64,000 nucleotides of DNA from the NCBI GenBank assembly GCA_003151825.1, contig PLYO01000032.1, positions 23,555 to 87,554 on the forward strand, in the 5' to 3' direction. The translations under genes were made by a program, and so were the position numbers. Source of the DNA: Ignavibacteriota bacterium. Lineage in GTDB: Bacteria; Bacteroidota; Ignavibacteria; Palsa-1295. Positions 47,399 through 56,628 of this stretch are shown here, in pieces. The notes under the pieces were generated by a model. It saw only the letters and a list, made by a program, of their open reading frames with translations, was not told the DNA's origin and did not search any database. Positions within the stretch are counted from its first letter, which is position 1; each line of letters opens with the position of its first letter.

Positions 47399-49921
47399 TT
47401 ATTCCCCCGCCTTCCGCCACTCCTCGACCAACTCCGCATACTCTTTTGCCAGCGCGTCGGCTTCGGGCTGCGTGGCGGCGTCGGTGAGGACGGTGCAGTA
47501 GGGCCGCTCTTTTTCGGGCAGGATGAGCACCCACGCCTCGCTATTTTTCTTTGGATAAAACTTGATGCCGTCGATCAGGAATCTTTTCATGTTGCGGGAG
47601 TGGTCCATGGCATGTCGCATGACGCGGCCCAGCTCTTCGGGCGGGCAGGATACCTGTTTGCGCGACTGCGCGCGGCGCGGCATACCGTCGGCAACTTCGC
47701 CTAAGTCTTTATCCAGCACGGCCAGCATTTCGAGCGTCTTCGCCACCGTAAACAGCCCATCGACAGCGAAGAAATAATCCGGGAAAATCGCGCCTCCGAG
47801 CGTTCCGCCAACGAAGCTGATGCCTTCTTCGCTCGCGGCGCGCATCATGTCGGCGTGCGTATTCTTCGTGTAAGAGAGTTCCACGCCATACTCCCGCGCA
47901 AGCACCTCGACCTCGCTCGTGGCCGAAACGGGAACCGCAATGGTGGTAACTTTTCGCCCGCGTTTCTCCTCGCTTTCGAGGAAAAGCTTCGTCATCAGCG
48001 TGAGCAAATTGTTGTTGATGTAAATCTGGCCGCTCTCATCGGCAATTCCGACGCGCTCGCCGCCGGCGTCCAAGATAAATCCAATTTGATAGTCGAGTGA
48101 TTTCACGACATTGGCAAGATGCCGGGTGGACTTGTCAAATTCCTCGCGGCCGCGAGTAAGGCGGGAAGGTTCGAGATACGCATTGATCGAAATAACTTCG
48201 CTTCCGAACGCGCCCAGGATATTCGGAAAGATCGTCGAGGCAATGCCGTTGGCGTAATCGATGGCGAGCTTGAACTGCGAGCGCGTGATGAGTTCGACAT
48301 TGAGCGCGCCGGTGAAGCGCTTGGTGTAAATTTCTCCGGTGTGCGCTGGGAACTCTATCGTGCCGACTTTATCGAACGGCGCGCGCGGAAAATCCTCGCC
48401 AAAGAAAAATCGCTCGATGGATTTTCCCTTGCTAGAAGGAAGATCGTAACCGCCCGAATCGAAAAAAATCATGTCCGAGCGCCGCCGGTCCATCGGATTT
48501 TTGCGGACATGCACGCCGCCGGAATGCCGCGCGTCGCGCAGGTGATGCCGCGTGAGCGGAATCGGAGTTTGCTGCATATCGACGGCGTTCACGCCCGCGC
48601 TCATGAGTCCGCTGACCAACGCGCGCGAAATCACGCGCGAGCCGGGATCGCTGTCGCGGCTGATGACGATGCGCTGTCCCATCCCGACCTGCGCGCCCAG
48701 CGCCGCGCCGACTTTCGCGGCAAATTCCGGGATGAGTTCGATGTTCGAAGTTCCCGAAATGCGGGAGTTAGTAAAAAGCTCCCGGTTCCATCGGTCTTCC
48801 CAGACGAGGCTTGTTTGCAAAGTCGCGCCGGCCTCGACCCGCTTGCCGGGCCACAGTTTAACATTCGGCAGAATATGCGCGCCTTCGGCAACCTGGGAAC
48901 CTTCGCCGATAAAAACATTTTCATCGACCGTCGCACGGTCGCCAATCAGCACATTGAAGCACGCGACCGCATGGCTCATACTCGCATTGCGTCCCACGCG
49001 CGTTCCGTTCCAGAGGATAGAATTTTCCACGATAGCGCCGGCCTCGATGTGGCAACTCGCGCCGATAATCGAATTGGTGACGATCGCGCCTTCTTCGATT
49101 TTCGTATCCCGGCCAATCGCATTCTGCCCTCGAAAGCGCGCGCCTTCTATCTCGCAGCCTGTTTCGACAATCGCGCCATTCGTTCGCTCGCCCGCGATCT
49201 CCAAATTGACGAGGCCGAGCAGCGCGTCCATGTGCGCTTCGTGATATTCGGAAAGATTCCCGACGTCGCGCCAGTATCCATCGGCGATATATCCCGCGAG
49301 CGCGCCCGGCTTTTTGAGCAGCTCAGGGAACAGGTCCTTGCTGAAATCGAACTCGCGCTTGTAGGGAATTTCCGAATAGGCTTCGGGTTCCAAAATATAA
49401 ATTCCCGTGTTGATCGTGTCCGAAAACACTTCGCCCCACGACGGCTTTTCTAAAAAGCGCGTGACTTCAGAATCGGGATTTGTCATCACGATCCCAAATT
49501 GTAGCGGATTCTTGGCATGCGTCAGAACAATCGTCGCCAGTGATTTTTTCTTTTCGTGAAACCTGATGGCGGCGGAAAGATCGAAATCCGTCAGCACGTC
49601 GCCGGAGATGACGAGTACCCGCTCCGTCATTCCAAGCTGTTCCGTGGCATTGCGCACGCTGCCGGCCGTTCCGAAATCCGCTTCGGCGCGAACGTAGCTC
49701 ATCGCGCAGCCAAAGGCCGAGCCGTCGCCGAAATGCGCAGTGATTGCATCCGGATGAAAATAGAGGAGCGAGGTGAGATCGGTCATGCCATGCCGCGTGA
49801 GCAAGCGGACGATATGCTCCATCATGGGCTGGTTCATCATGGGAACCATTGGTTTGGGCATGTTCATCGTCAGCGGCCTCAGCCGCGTCCCGAATCCGCC
49901 CGCCATGATGATTGCTTTCAT
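47399..49921 (-). CDS. Fused sugar nucleotidyltransferase and phosphomannomutase-like protein (840 aa)
   Basis: N-terminal nucleotidyltransferase: MKAIIMAGGFGTRLRPLTMN with the GGxGTRLRPLT loop and a PKPMVP substrate segment. Then come left-handed beta-helix hexapeptide repeats (VENSILWNGTRVGRNASMSH, VDENVFIGEGSQVAEGA), then a phosphohexomutase region from about residue 390 (ISRDSDPGSRVISRALVSG, GIHVR-type loop GGVHVRKNP, DGLF-type loop VDGLFTVAKTLEML). The usual phosphoserine loop TASHNP is not seen; the region reads ARHSGGVHVRKNP instead, so mutase activity may be absent. This fusion type is usually called mannose-1-phosphate guanylyltransferase. It makes GDP-mannose or a related sugar for surface glycans. 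Confidence 0.87.
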   Translation of the reverse strand: MKAIIMAGGFGTRLRPLTMNMPKPMVPMMNQPMMEHIVRLLTRHGMTDLTSLLYFHPDAITAHFGDGSAFGCAMSYVRAEADFGTAGSVRNATEQLGMTERVLVISGDVLTDFDLSAAIRFHEKKKSLATIVLTHAKNPLQFGIVMTNPDSEVTRFLEKPSWGEVFSDTINTGIYILEPEAYSEIPYKREFDFSKDLFPELLKKPGALAGYIADGYWRDVGNLSEYHEAHMDALLGLVNLEIAGERTNGAIVETGCEIEGARFRGQNAIGRDTKIEEGAIVTNSIIGASCHIEAGAIVENSILWNGTRVGRNASMSHAVACFNVLIGDRATVDENVFIGEGSQVAEGAHILPNVKLWPGKRVEAGATLQTSLVWEDRWNRELFTNSRISGTSNIELIPEFAAKVGAALGAQVGMGQRIVISRDSDPGSRVISRALVSGLMSAGVNAVDMQQTPIPLTRHHLRDARHSGGVHVRKNPMDRRRSDMIFFDSGGYDLPSSKGKSIERFFFGEDFPRAPFDKVGTIEFPAHTGEIYTKRFTGALNVELITRSQFKLAIDYANGIASTIFPNILGAFGSEVISINAYLEPSRLTRGREEFDKSTRHLANVVKSLDYQIGFILDAGGERVGIADESGQIYINNNLLTLMTKLFLESEEKRGRKVTTIAVPVSATSEVEVLAREYGVELSYTKNTHADMMRAASEEGISFVGGTLGGAIFPDYFFAVDGLFTVAKTLEMLAVLDKDLGEVADGMPRRAQSRKQVSCPPEELGRVMRHAMDHSRNMKRFLIDGIKFYPKKNSEAWVLILPEKERPYCTVLTDAATQPEADALAKEYAELVEEWRKAGE

Positions 49922-49942
49922 AGAATATTCGAACCTGTGACC

Positions 49943-50005
49943 TTGTAGCCGTGACCTTCAGGTCACGGTGAAAATTCCACCGTGACCTGAAGGTCACGGC
50001 TACAA
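49943..50005. repeat. Inverted repeat, family B, second copy
   Basis: TTGTAGCCGTGACCTTCAGG and its inverse, separated by about 10 bases. It is the same design as 12161-12236, with a TGTAGCCGTG start that also resembles family C. It lies between the divergent fused-transferase and exported-protein genes. Confidence 0.88.
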
Positions 50006-50074
50006 AGAGAACTTGTAAGCCCGCAAGTGGGTTAACAATTATTGTGAGTGAATCAATGCTAACCAAAATCTGAA

Positions 50075-50536
50075 ATGAAACTCTACTTGTCGAATTCTAT
50101 CCTAACTTTCGCCTTCATCGTTTTTTGTTTATTGCTCGGTTCTTCCGCAGCGCAGGCACAATTTTCGCGCCCGGTCGTGGTGATGAAAGGCTCGGTAGTC
50201 ACCGCCGATCAAAAACCGGCGACCGTCCGGCTTTCCGTCCACGAAACCGGTGAAACGCAAGCCGATGAAGACACCTCAAACGAGATCACGACCTGCGCCA
50301 TTCAGGAAATGACGGCAGGACGCGCCAATTCCGAATCCGGGCGCTACCTGCTCATCCTCAAGCCCGGCAAAAAGTATTGGGTTCACATCGAGGGGACGTT
50401 CGTGCAATCCATCGACTCGCTTATTCAAATGCCCAAAACGGATAAGGGGCTTACGATCGAGCGGAATTTTGTCGTCAACTGGCGGCAAAATCCTGACGGC
50501 ACGAACGCGTCTGATCCCGCGGCGAAGAAGGATTAG
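50075..50536 (+). CDS. Exported protein of unknown function (153 aa)
   Basis: Signal peptide MKLYLSNSILTFAFIVFCLL and LGSSAAQAQ cleavage. The mature part starts RPVVVMKGSVVTADQKPATV, which has the look of the CarboxypepD_reg/CNA-B-like beta-sandwich at the start of OmpA-type proteins. It continues with SGRYLLILKPGKKYWVHIEG, a phrase typical of that domain. This short protein consists of that domain alone. A periplasmic or surface role is likely. It is co-directional with nothing near; the VIT gene converges at 50540. Confidence 0.7.
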   Translation: MKLYLSNSILTFAFIVFCLLLGSSAAQAQFSRPVVVMKGSVVTADQKPATVRLSVHETGETQADEDTSNEITTCAIQEMTAGRANSESGRYLLILKPGKKYWVHIEGTFVQSIDSLIQMPKTDKGLTIERNFVVNWRQNPDGTNASDPAAKKD

Positions 50537-50539
50537 CTG

Positions 50540-51241
50540 CTACACCACCGTCCCAAATAACGCTCCGATACCGGCCGTTACGGCAAGCGCAAGCGCGCCC
50601 CAGAAGGTGACGCGCAGCGCGCCCTTCGCCATACTCGCGCCGCCGGTTTTTGCCGCAACAGCGCCGAGCGTCGCAAGAAAAATGAGCGATGCGATGGAAA
50701 CTGCAGGAATGAGCATCGCAGCAGGCATGATGAGAACGACAAGCAATGGCAATGCCGCTCCGGTAAAAAAGGAGGCTGCCGAAGCTGCCGCTGCCTGAAC
50801 CGGGCGCGGTTTGACCGCCTCACTAATTCCCAACTCGTCGCGCGCATGAGCGCCAAGCGCATCGTGGGCCATGAGTTCATCGGCGACTTGTCTGGCAAGA
50901 GTGGGATTTAATCCGCGCTCAACATAGATTTTTGCCAGTTCTTTATGTTCGAATTCCGGATTGGTGATAATTTCCTTACGCTCCACTTTTAGATCGGCTT
51001 CTTCGGTATCCGCCTGGGAACTAACAGAGACATATTCACCGGCAGCCATCGACATCGCGCCCGCAACAAGGCCGGCCACGCCGGCGATCAAAATGTTGCC
51101 GCGGGCAGCATGTGCTGCCGCTACGCCCACGATCAAACTCGCGGTTGAAAGGATGCCATCATTCGCACCCAATACTGCGGCACGCAGCCAGCCGGTGCGG
51201 TTGGTATTGTGACGTTCAGGGATGTGGTGAGAGGAATTCAT
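50540..51241 (-). CDS. VIT1/CCC1-family metal transporter
   Basis: 233 residues from ATG 51241 (a TTG start at 51268 adds nine residues that overlap the permease gene). Family features: RTGWLRAAVLGANDGILSTA (the conserved GxNDGI segment), SLIVGVAAAHA and MSMAAGEYVSVSSQADTEEA (conserved MAxGEYVSV). The cytosolic metal-binding helices follow, with ELMAHDALGAHARDELGI, and three more transmembrane segments. These transporters move Fe(II) or Mn(II). It is the last gene of a row that includes the ABC permeases, but a gene separate in function. Confidence 0.92.
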   Translation of the reverse strand: MNSSHHIPERHNTNRTGWLRAAVLGANDGILSTASLIVGVAAAHAARGNILIAGVAGLVAGAMSMAAGEYVSVSSQADTEEADLKVERKEIITNPEFEHKELAKIYVERGLNPTLARQVADELMAHDALGAHARDELGISEAVKPRPVQAAAASAASFFTGAALPLLVVLIMPAAMLIPAVSIASLIFLATLGAVAAKTGGASMAKGALRVTFWGALALAVTAGIGALFGTVV

Positions 51242-51260
51242 TAGGCTAAATACTTTCGCA

Positions 51261-52490
51261 TCATTCAAATCTCAGCGCATCGATCGGGTTCATATTCGCG
51301 GCTTTGAGCGCGGGATAGAGGCCGAAAACAATTCCCACAAGCGAGCACACGCCGAGACCAATGCCGATCCAGAGCGTCGGAACATACACGCTCGCGTGGA
51401 TGAACACGGCGAGTATATTCCCGATGCCGATTCCAATCGCAATCCCGATCAGTCCGCCAACTTCGCAAAGGACAACTGCCTCGGTCAGGAATTGTCCTGC
51501 AATATCGGCTTTCGTTGCTCCGAGTGCTTTACGGATACCGATTTCTTTGGTGCGCTCGGTTACGGAAACGAGCATGATGTTCATAATTCCGATGGAGGCA
51601 GCTAAAAGCGAGATTGCGCTGATGCCAAATCCCGCGTAGGAAAGATATTTCGAGAACGAATCGAATTGTGTGGTGAGCGATGTATTATTCTCGACTTCAA
51701 AATCGTTTTCCGCGCCGGGTTTATCGCCGCGCACGGAGCGCAAAGCGCCGATGATCTCGTCCTGCGTTTCATCGAACACGGCTTTCGAGCGCGCGCGAAC
51801 CGTCATCTGAAGCGAGGTATAAGCCGGCTGAATAAAATATTTTATTTCGTTCGTGACCGGAATCAGCGCGAAGCCATCCTGACTCTGTCCCATCCCGCCA
51901 CCTTTTCGTTCGAAGACTCCGATAACCAAATAATTGTGATCGTTCATGCGGACGGTCTGCCCGATCGGATCTTCGCCATGCTTAAACACGCGATCGACGA
52001 TGTCCTGACCGAGCACAGTTACATCACGGCCATATTGCACATCTGCCGGAGTAAGCATTCTACCTTTTGCGACGTCGCGGCTGTGATTGATGCTATAATT
52101 TTCGTCGGAACCATAAAGCTGGAATTGCGGATCGCTTTTTTCATTCCCAAATGCGACGGTCAGCGGTGTGTACATATTTTCCGCACTGATGGCAAGCGGA
52201 AGTTCGGCGCTTTGCCGGGCGAATTTAATCTGTTCGTACGTGATCGGCTTGCGCTTCATATATTTCTTCCAATCGCTGTTGCCGAGCTGAATGGACGGCC
52301 ATTTTTTTACGGTAAACGTTTCCGAGCCAAGCTGCGAAAGCGAGGTATCGACGCTATTGGTGAGCGCGCCGAGCGCCGTCATTACGCCGATAATCGAAAA
52401 CACGCCGACGACGACTCCAAGCAGCGTGAGCGCGCTCCGCAGCTTGTTCGCGCGCAGGGAATCGAAAGCTTGACGTATGTTCTCTAACAT
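51261..52490 (-). CDS. MacB/FtsX-like ABC transporter permease, second copy
   Basis: 409 residues. N-terminal transmembrane segment in NKLRSALTLLGVVVGVFSII, a periplasmic MacB-PCD domain (about residues 45-270), and three C-terminal helices with the FtsX-family signature SIGIMNIMLVSVTERTKEIG, IRKALGATKADIAGQFLTEA and the end ALKAANMNPIDALRFE. These permeases do mechanotransmission to an outer-membrane channel through an adaptor. The gene abuts the first permease gene (52491). It forms an operon adaptor-ATPase-permease-permease. Confidence 0.92.
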   Translation of the reverse strand: MLENIRQAFDSLRANKLRSALTLLGVVVGVFSIIGVMTALGALTNSVDTSLSQLGSETFTVKKWPSIQLGNSDWKKYMKRKPITYEQIKFARQSAELPLAISAENMYTPLTVAFGNEKSDPQFQLYGSDENYSINHSRDVAKGRMLTPADVQYGRDVTVLGQDIVDRVFKHGEDPIGQTVRMNDHNYLVIGVFERKGGGMGQSQDGFALIPVTNEIKYFIQPAYTSLQMTVRARSKAVFDETQDEIIGALRSVRGDKPGAENDFEVENNTSLTTQFDSFSKYLSYAGFGISAISLLAASIGIMNIMLVSVTERTKEIGIRKALGATKADIAGQFLTEAVVLCEVGGLIGIAIGIGIGNILAVFIHASVYVPTLWIGIGLGVCSLVGIVFGLYPALKAANMNPIDALRFE

Positions 52491-53738
52491 TTATTCGTAT
52501 CGCAATGCATCCACCGGATCGAGCTTACTCGCGCGCCAGGCGGGAAGGATTCCGCTCGCGACGCCAATGGCTACCGAAAGTCCGAGTCCCATGAAAATCA
52601 GCGCGAGCGAAAAATGTAAATGCACGTTGGAATCGGCGTCAAGCACGTTATGATTGATATAGACCGACGCGGAATACGCGATGAGTAGTCCGAGCGAGCC
52701 GGCGATCAGGCAGAGCATCGAAGCTTCCGAAAGAAACTGTGTGAGGATCACACGGCGGCGCGCGCCGATAGCTTTACGAATTCCGATTTCGCGCGTCCGC
52801 TCTTTCACACTAACAAACATGATATTCATAATTCCTATGCCGCCAACAAGCAGCGATAGGCCGGTGATCGTCAGGCCAACGGCAGTAAGCACACTTGTTA
52901 TTCCGTCGAACACCTGATTGAATTGATCCATGCTGTTAATGCCGAAATTATCTTTGTCGCCAGGTTTCAAGTGGCGAACCATTCGCATTTGGTATTCCGC
53001 TTCGGCTTTGGTATTATCTTTATCGAGGACATCCTTTGCTTTAACCTGGAGTGTAAGCGATCGATCGGGTTCGCCATAGGCATTGATAAGCGTTTGAAGC
53101 GGCATGAGGATGTGATTATCGATTCCAAAATCTCCGAACAATCCACCGACCTCTTTCGCCACGCCGATGACTTCGAGCGAATACCCGCTGGCGCGGATGC
53201 TCTTGCCGATAGGATTGGATTTATGAAAAAGCTGGACCCAGATATTATGACCGATGACGCATACGGGCCGTGCGCTTGCCAATTCTTCCGTCGCAAAAAA
53301 ACGGCCCTGATCTATTTCGACGGAGCTGGTGATTTCATATCCCGCATCCGCGCCAGCAGCAGTGATATCGTCTAACTCATTCGTTTTGTATTTTAGATTT
53401 ACGTCCTGCATCGCCGTTGCGCTAATGGCTTTGGCGGTCGTCATTTTTTGGCGCAGCAGATTGGCATCCTGAGCGGTAAGTGCAGGACGGTTCTTTTGCG
53501 TCATCCAATCCTGGCTCATCCAATTAAATTTGTCGATGTAATACACGTCGGTTCCCATCGAGCTGGTGGTATAATGGAACATTTCGGTAATGCCGGTTAG
53601 GAACGAACTCATCAGCGTGACGGTCACGATGCCGATAATAATGCCGAGCATGGTAAGCGCGGAGCGCAGCGGATTGGCCCGGAGCGCGGTGCGCGCCATC
53701 GCAATTCCTTCGATCGTATCCTGAATGAAGCGTGGCAC
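52491..53738 (-). CDS. MacB/FtsX-like ABC transporter permease, first copy
   Basis: 415 residues with the same layout: ANPLRSALTMLGIIIGIVTV, periplasmic domain, then GGIGIMNIMFVSVKERTREI, GIRKAIGARRRVILTQFLSE and WRASKLDPVDALRYE. The two permeases share the family pattern but differ in most positions, so they are likely to form a heterodimer. No frame or length problem. The ATPase gene ends 20 bases upstream. Base composition agrees with the left part of the window. Confidence 0.92.
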   Translation of the reverse strand: MPRFIQDTIEGIAMARTALRANPLRSALTMLGIIIGIVTVTLMSSFLTGITEMFHYTTSSMGTDVYYIDKFNWMSQDWMTQKNRPALTAQDANLLRQKMTTAKAISATAMQDVNLKYKTNELDDITAAGADAGYEITSSVEIDQGRFFATEELASARPVCVIGHNIWVQLFHKSNPIGKSIRASGYSLEVIGVAKEVGGLFGDFGIDNHILMPLQTLINAYGEPDRSLTLQVKAKDVLDKDNTKAEAEYQMRMVRHLKPGDKDNFGINSMDQFNQVFDGITSVLTAVGLTITGLSLLVGGIGIMNIMFVSVKERTREIGIRKAIGARRRVILTQFLSEASMLCLIAGSLGLLIAYSASVYINHNVLDADSNVHLHFSLALIFMGLGLSVAIGVASGILPAWRASKLDPVDALRYE

Positions 53739-53758
53739 AATGAGGATGGAAATTCAGG

Positions 53759-54520
53759 TCAATCTAAGATGCGTTCGCTTGCCGGAATATAGTCGTCATG
53801 TTCGACGAGGCCATCTTTAATGCGAACAACACGCTCGGCGTGGCGCGCAATTTCTTCTTCGTGTGTCACGACGATCAGCGTATTGCCCTGATCGCGCAGT
53901 TCTCGGAACAAGCGCATGATGTCCTCGCCGGTTTTCGAATCGAGATTGCCCGTTGGTTCGTCCGCAAGGATAATCGAAGGCCGCGTAACGAGTGCGCGGG
54001 CAACTGCTACGCGTTGCCGCTGACCTCCGGAAAGCTCATTCGGCTTGTGTCCTGCGCGGTCGGCGAGACCAACCTGTTCGAGCGCCTGAAGCGCGCGTTC
54101 GCGCCGCTCGTCTTTTCCAACGCCGGCGTAAATTAGCGGGAGCTCGACATTATGAAGCGAATCACTTCTCGGCAGAAGGTTGAAGGTTTGAAAAACGAAA
54201 CCAATCTCACGATTTCGAATTTCGGCGAGATCGTCATCGTCCAATCCGGCGACGTTGGAGCCATTGAAAAAATAATTTCCTGTGGTGGGCGAGTCGAGAC
54301 AGCCGATCAGGTTCATCAGCGTCGATTTGCCGGAGCCCGACGGTCCCATGATGGCGACATATTCGTTGCGCTGGATGCGCAGGTTGATGCCGCGCAACGC
54401 ATGCACCTGTTCCGAGCCCATGTCGTAGGTCTTCCACAGATCCTCGGTCGAGATCATGTAGGAGTCGGGCGCAGACCCATTTGCAACCTTATCAATTGGC
54501 AAAATTTCGGCAGTCGCCAT
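53759..54520 (-). CDS. MacB-like ABC transporter ATP-binding protein (possibly hybrid)
   Basis: 253 residues from ATG 54520, with GGAGAGCAAG as ribosome binding site; the frame extends to 54553. Walker [10 protein letters not shown] (around 54325-54350), Q-loop [11 protein letters not shown], signature [15 protein letters not shown], Walker [12 protein letters not shown]. It energises the permeases downstream. The N-terminal part ([20 protein letters not shown]) matches a phrase common in acidobacterial transporters, while the C-terminal part and downstream genes fit the left part of the window. Base composition also seems to rise in GC between about 54.25 and 54.7 kb. This could be the site of a join. 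Confidence 0.9.
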   Translation of the reverse strand: MATAEILPIDKVANGSAPDSYMISTEDLWKTYDMGSEQVHALRGINLRIQRNEYVAIMGPSGSGKSTLMNLIGCLDSPTTGNYFFNGSNVAGLDDDDLAEIRNREIGFVFQTFNLLPRSDSLHNVELPLIYAGVGKDERRERALQALEQVGLADRAGHKPNELSGGQRQRVAVARALVTRPSIILADEPTGNLDSKTGEDIMRLFRELRDQGNTLIVVTHEEEIARHAERVVRIKDGLVEHDDYIPASERILD

Positions 54521-54600
54521 CTTGCTCTCCTTATGCGGATCGGGCTCGAGCACGCACGCTCCTATGGCCGTTCTATCTTGGACGTACTAACCTGGCAGAG

Positions 54601-54683
54601 GTTAGGTGTCAGGTGTCAGGTCTTAGGTCTTGGGACTTGAGGTTTTCCTAAGACCTAAGACCTGACACCTGACACCTGACACC
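54601..54683. repeat. Inverted repeat of GGTGTCAGGTGTCAGG type
   Basis: TTAGGTGTCAGGTGTCAGGT and CTTAGGTCTTGG on the left are answered by CCTAAGACCTAAGACCTGAC and ACCTGACACCTGACACC on the right. It fills the gap between the ATPase and adaptor genes, at the border of the two compositional zones. Confidence 0.85.
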
Positions 54684-54689
54684 TTCTTT

Positions 54690-56081
54690 CTAACTGCTTT
54701 CGTCTTCTTTTTTCGGGGCCGAATTATCTATTTTGACACTCGTCCCCGGTTTCAGGGTACGCAAAACCTTGTAGCTGCCGGTGACGACTTCGTCACCCTC
54801 TTGCACACCCTTGGTGACCTCGATATCCGTGGTGCCACTGATGCCGGTATCCACCGGAACGAATTCGGCTTTCTTCTTGCGGATCACGAACACGCCCTGC
54901 ACTTCTTCGTTGTTTTTCGGCTTCGATGCTTCCGCCGGAGCGCGGGTGGCTGCTTCTACGCTGCCCTTGCCCGCATCTTTGGGCACGAGATCGGCCGGCG
55001 TGCGGACCGTGAGCGCTTGAATCGGAATGCTGAGCACGCTGCTGCGGACCGCGGTCGTAATTTTGGCGGTCGAGGAGAGTCCCGGACGCAAATCCGCTGG
55101 CGGATCGGTGAGCGTTACGACGACTTTGAAGTCTTTCGCTTCCTCGCTCGTCGAAGTGGCCTGAGAAGTCGCCACGCCGGTCGAGCGCACGATCGCGTTG
55201 TCGCCGATTTCGCTGACGACGCCGTGGAAGGTTTTGTGCGGAATGGCGTCAATGGTCACGTCCGCGGGCTGGCCGAGACGCACGTTGACGATGTCGGTCT
55301 CGTCCACCTTCACCTCGGACGTGATCACCGACATGTCGGCCAGCGTCATCAGCGTGCTGCCCGGAGAATTCTGGATTCCGATGACCACCGTCTCGCCTTC
55401 GCGCACGGGAAGATTCGTGATGACGCCGTCAAAGGGTGCTTCGTAGGTCGTCTTTTGCAGCACGTCGGTAAACCGGGTCAGGTTCGCCTGATTCTGCGTG
55501 ATGTGCTTGTCCATCGAATCTTTCTGCGCTTTGGCTTGGGCCACCTTAGCTTCGGCTTGGGCCAATCCGGCATCGGCGGACTCCCACGCGGCTTTCTTGA
55601 CGTCGTAATCCTGCTTGGCGATGAGGGCCGCGTTGTACAGACCCTGGGCGCGTTCCCAGTCGAGCTTGGCGTGGACGGCGTCGGACTTGGCGCGGTTCAG
55701 GTCGGCGAGCGAGGTCTTTAGGGCGGCATCGCCGGCGACGGCGTCGGTTTCCGCCGCCTGCACGGAAGCACGGGTAGCATTGACGTCAGCCGAGGACTGC
55801 ACGTTCTCGAGCTGAGCCAGCAATTGCCCCTCCTTCACGTGGTCGCCTTCCTTGACGTGCAGCTTGATGATCTTGCCGAAGGCATTGGCTCCGATGTTCA
55901 CGTAGGTCTTCGGCTTGATTTCACCCGAAGCGCTGACCACCGAAGCCAGGTTCTGCTTTTGCACCTTCCCCGTTTGCACCGTCACCACGTTTTTTTGGCT
56001 CTGGTAAACGCTCACGGCGACGATGATCCCGAGCACCAGCGCAGCGCCAATCCCGATCAACACTTTCTTCCAGGTCTTCAT
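54690..56081 (-). CDS. Efflux transporter periplasmic adaptor (HlyD/MacA-like)
   Basis: 463 residues from ATG 56081 with a single N-terminal transmembrane anchor (KKVLIGIGAALVLGIIVAVS). The pattern is the membrane-fusion protein type: a lipoyl half (ASGEIKPKTYVNIGANAFGK, KLHVKEGDHVKEGQLLAQLE), a long coiled coil (about 110-220) and the other half (YEAPFDGVITNLPVREGETV), then barrel and membrane-proximal domains. It bridges the ABC permeases to an outer-membrane channel. Neighbour order adaptor-ATPase-permease-permease is standard. Codon use is GC-richer than in the downstream genes; it belongs to the right-hand compositional zone. Confidence 0.9.
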   Translation of the reverse strand: MKTWKKVLIGIGAALVLGIIVAVSVYQSQKNVVTVQTGKVQKQNLASVVSASGEIKPKTYVNIGANAFGKIIKLHVKEGDHVKEGQLLAQLENVQSSADVNATRASVQAAETDAVAGDAALKTSLADLNRAKSDAVHAKLDWERAQGLYNAALIAKQDYDVKKAAWESADAGLAQAEAKVAQAKAQKDSMDKHITQNQANLTRFTDVLQKTTYEAPFDGVITNLPVREGETVVIGIQNSPGSTLMTLADMSVITSEVKVDETDIVNVRLGQPADVTIDAIPHKTFHGVVSEIGDNAIVRSTGVATSQATSTSEEAKDFKVVVTLTDPPADLRPGLSSTAKITTAVRSSVLSIPIQALTVRTPADLVPKDAGKGSVEAATRAPAEASKPKNNEEVQGVFVIRKKKAEFVPVDTGISGTTDIEVTKGVQEGDEVVTGSYKVLRTLKPGTSVKIDNSAPKKEDESS

Positions 56082-56628
56082 AGCGAGTTCTTCATGCTTC
56101 ATTACGAGGTCTTCATGACTTAGAGAAAAAGTCTGATTAAGTCCCCGGGGGCCTCCGTGCACCCCTGTGTACCCTGTGGTTCAAGGTTTTCGATGGTACA
56201 TAATCAGAGTTCCTCTAAGTCTGAGCGGCGAATCTCGCCTTCTTCAGCAGACGGTTCCAAAGTTCCCATGGCCTTGGTCATGGAACGGCGGAAACGCACC
56301 ATAGTTGCGCATGAATAGTTACGTGCCGACAAGGGGTAAAGTTCCCGAATTCCCGCGAAGCAGGTCGCTCCCAGTATCGGTCCGGTCGGCTTACGGAGGT
56401 CAGACCCGCGGCGCAATTCATTATATCGTGCCGAGTGTCCGGGCATCGCGCCTGGGAAGGGGTACCTACGCCACCTCTGCCCGACCGTAAGCCCCGGATT
56501 CTTATGGGATTTAAAACAGAGGATCGACGCAGGAAATCTTTTTCCCGACAGGCCACTTCTCCTTGCCTTGTTGTATCCAAAGAACATAGAATTAAGCACC
56601 TGTAGTTTCTCGTGAGGTAGGCCCTTCT
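56082..56628. other. Intergenic region between divergent adaptor and GWxTD genes
   Basis: About 547 bases with no convincing gene. The short direct repeats GAGGTCTTCATG and GAGTTCTTCATG lie at about 56062-56115. The sequence CCTCCGTGCACCCCTGTGTA (56152-56171) looks like acidobacterial non-coding sequence. The rightward leader contains GAGGTAGGCCCTTCT immediately before the ATG of the GWxTD gene. Confidence 0.4.

Noticed and set aside
48119-49453. 444-codon frame opposite the fused sugar transferase
   Set aside because: A shadow with Arg/Asp-rich composition; the real gene has clear motifs.
54801-55721. 306-codon frame opposite the adaptor gene
   Set aside because: His/Arg/Gly-rich shadow of a well supported adaptor protein.
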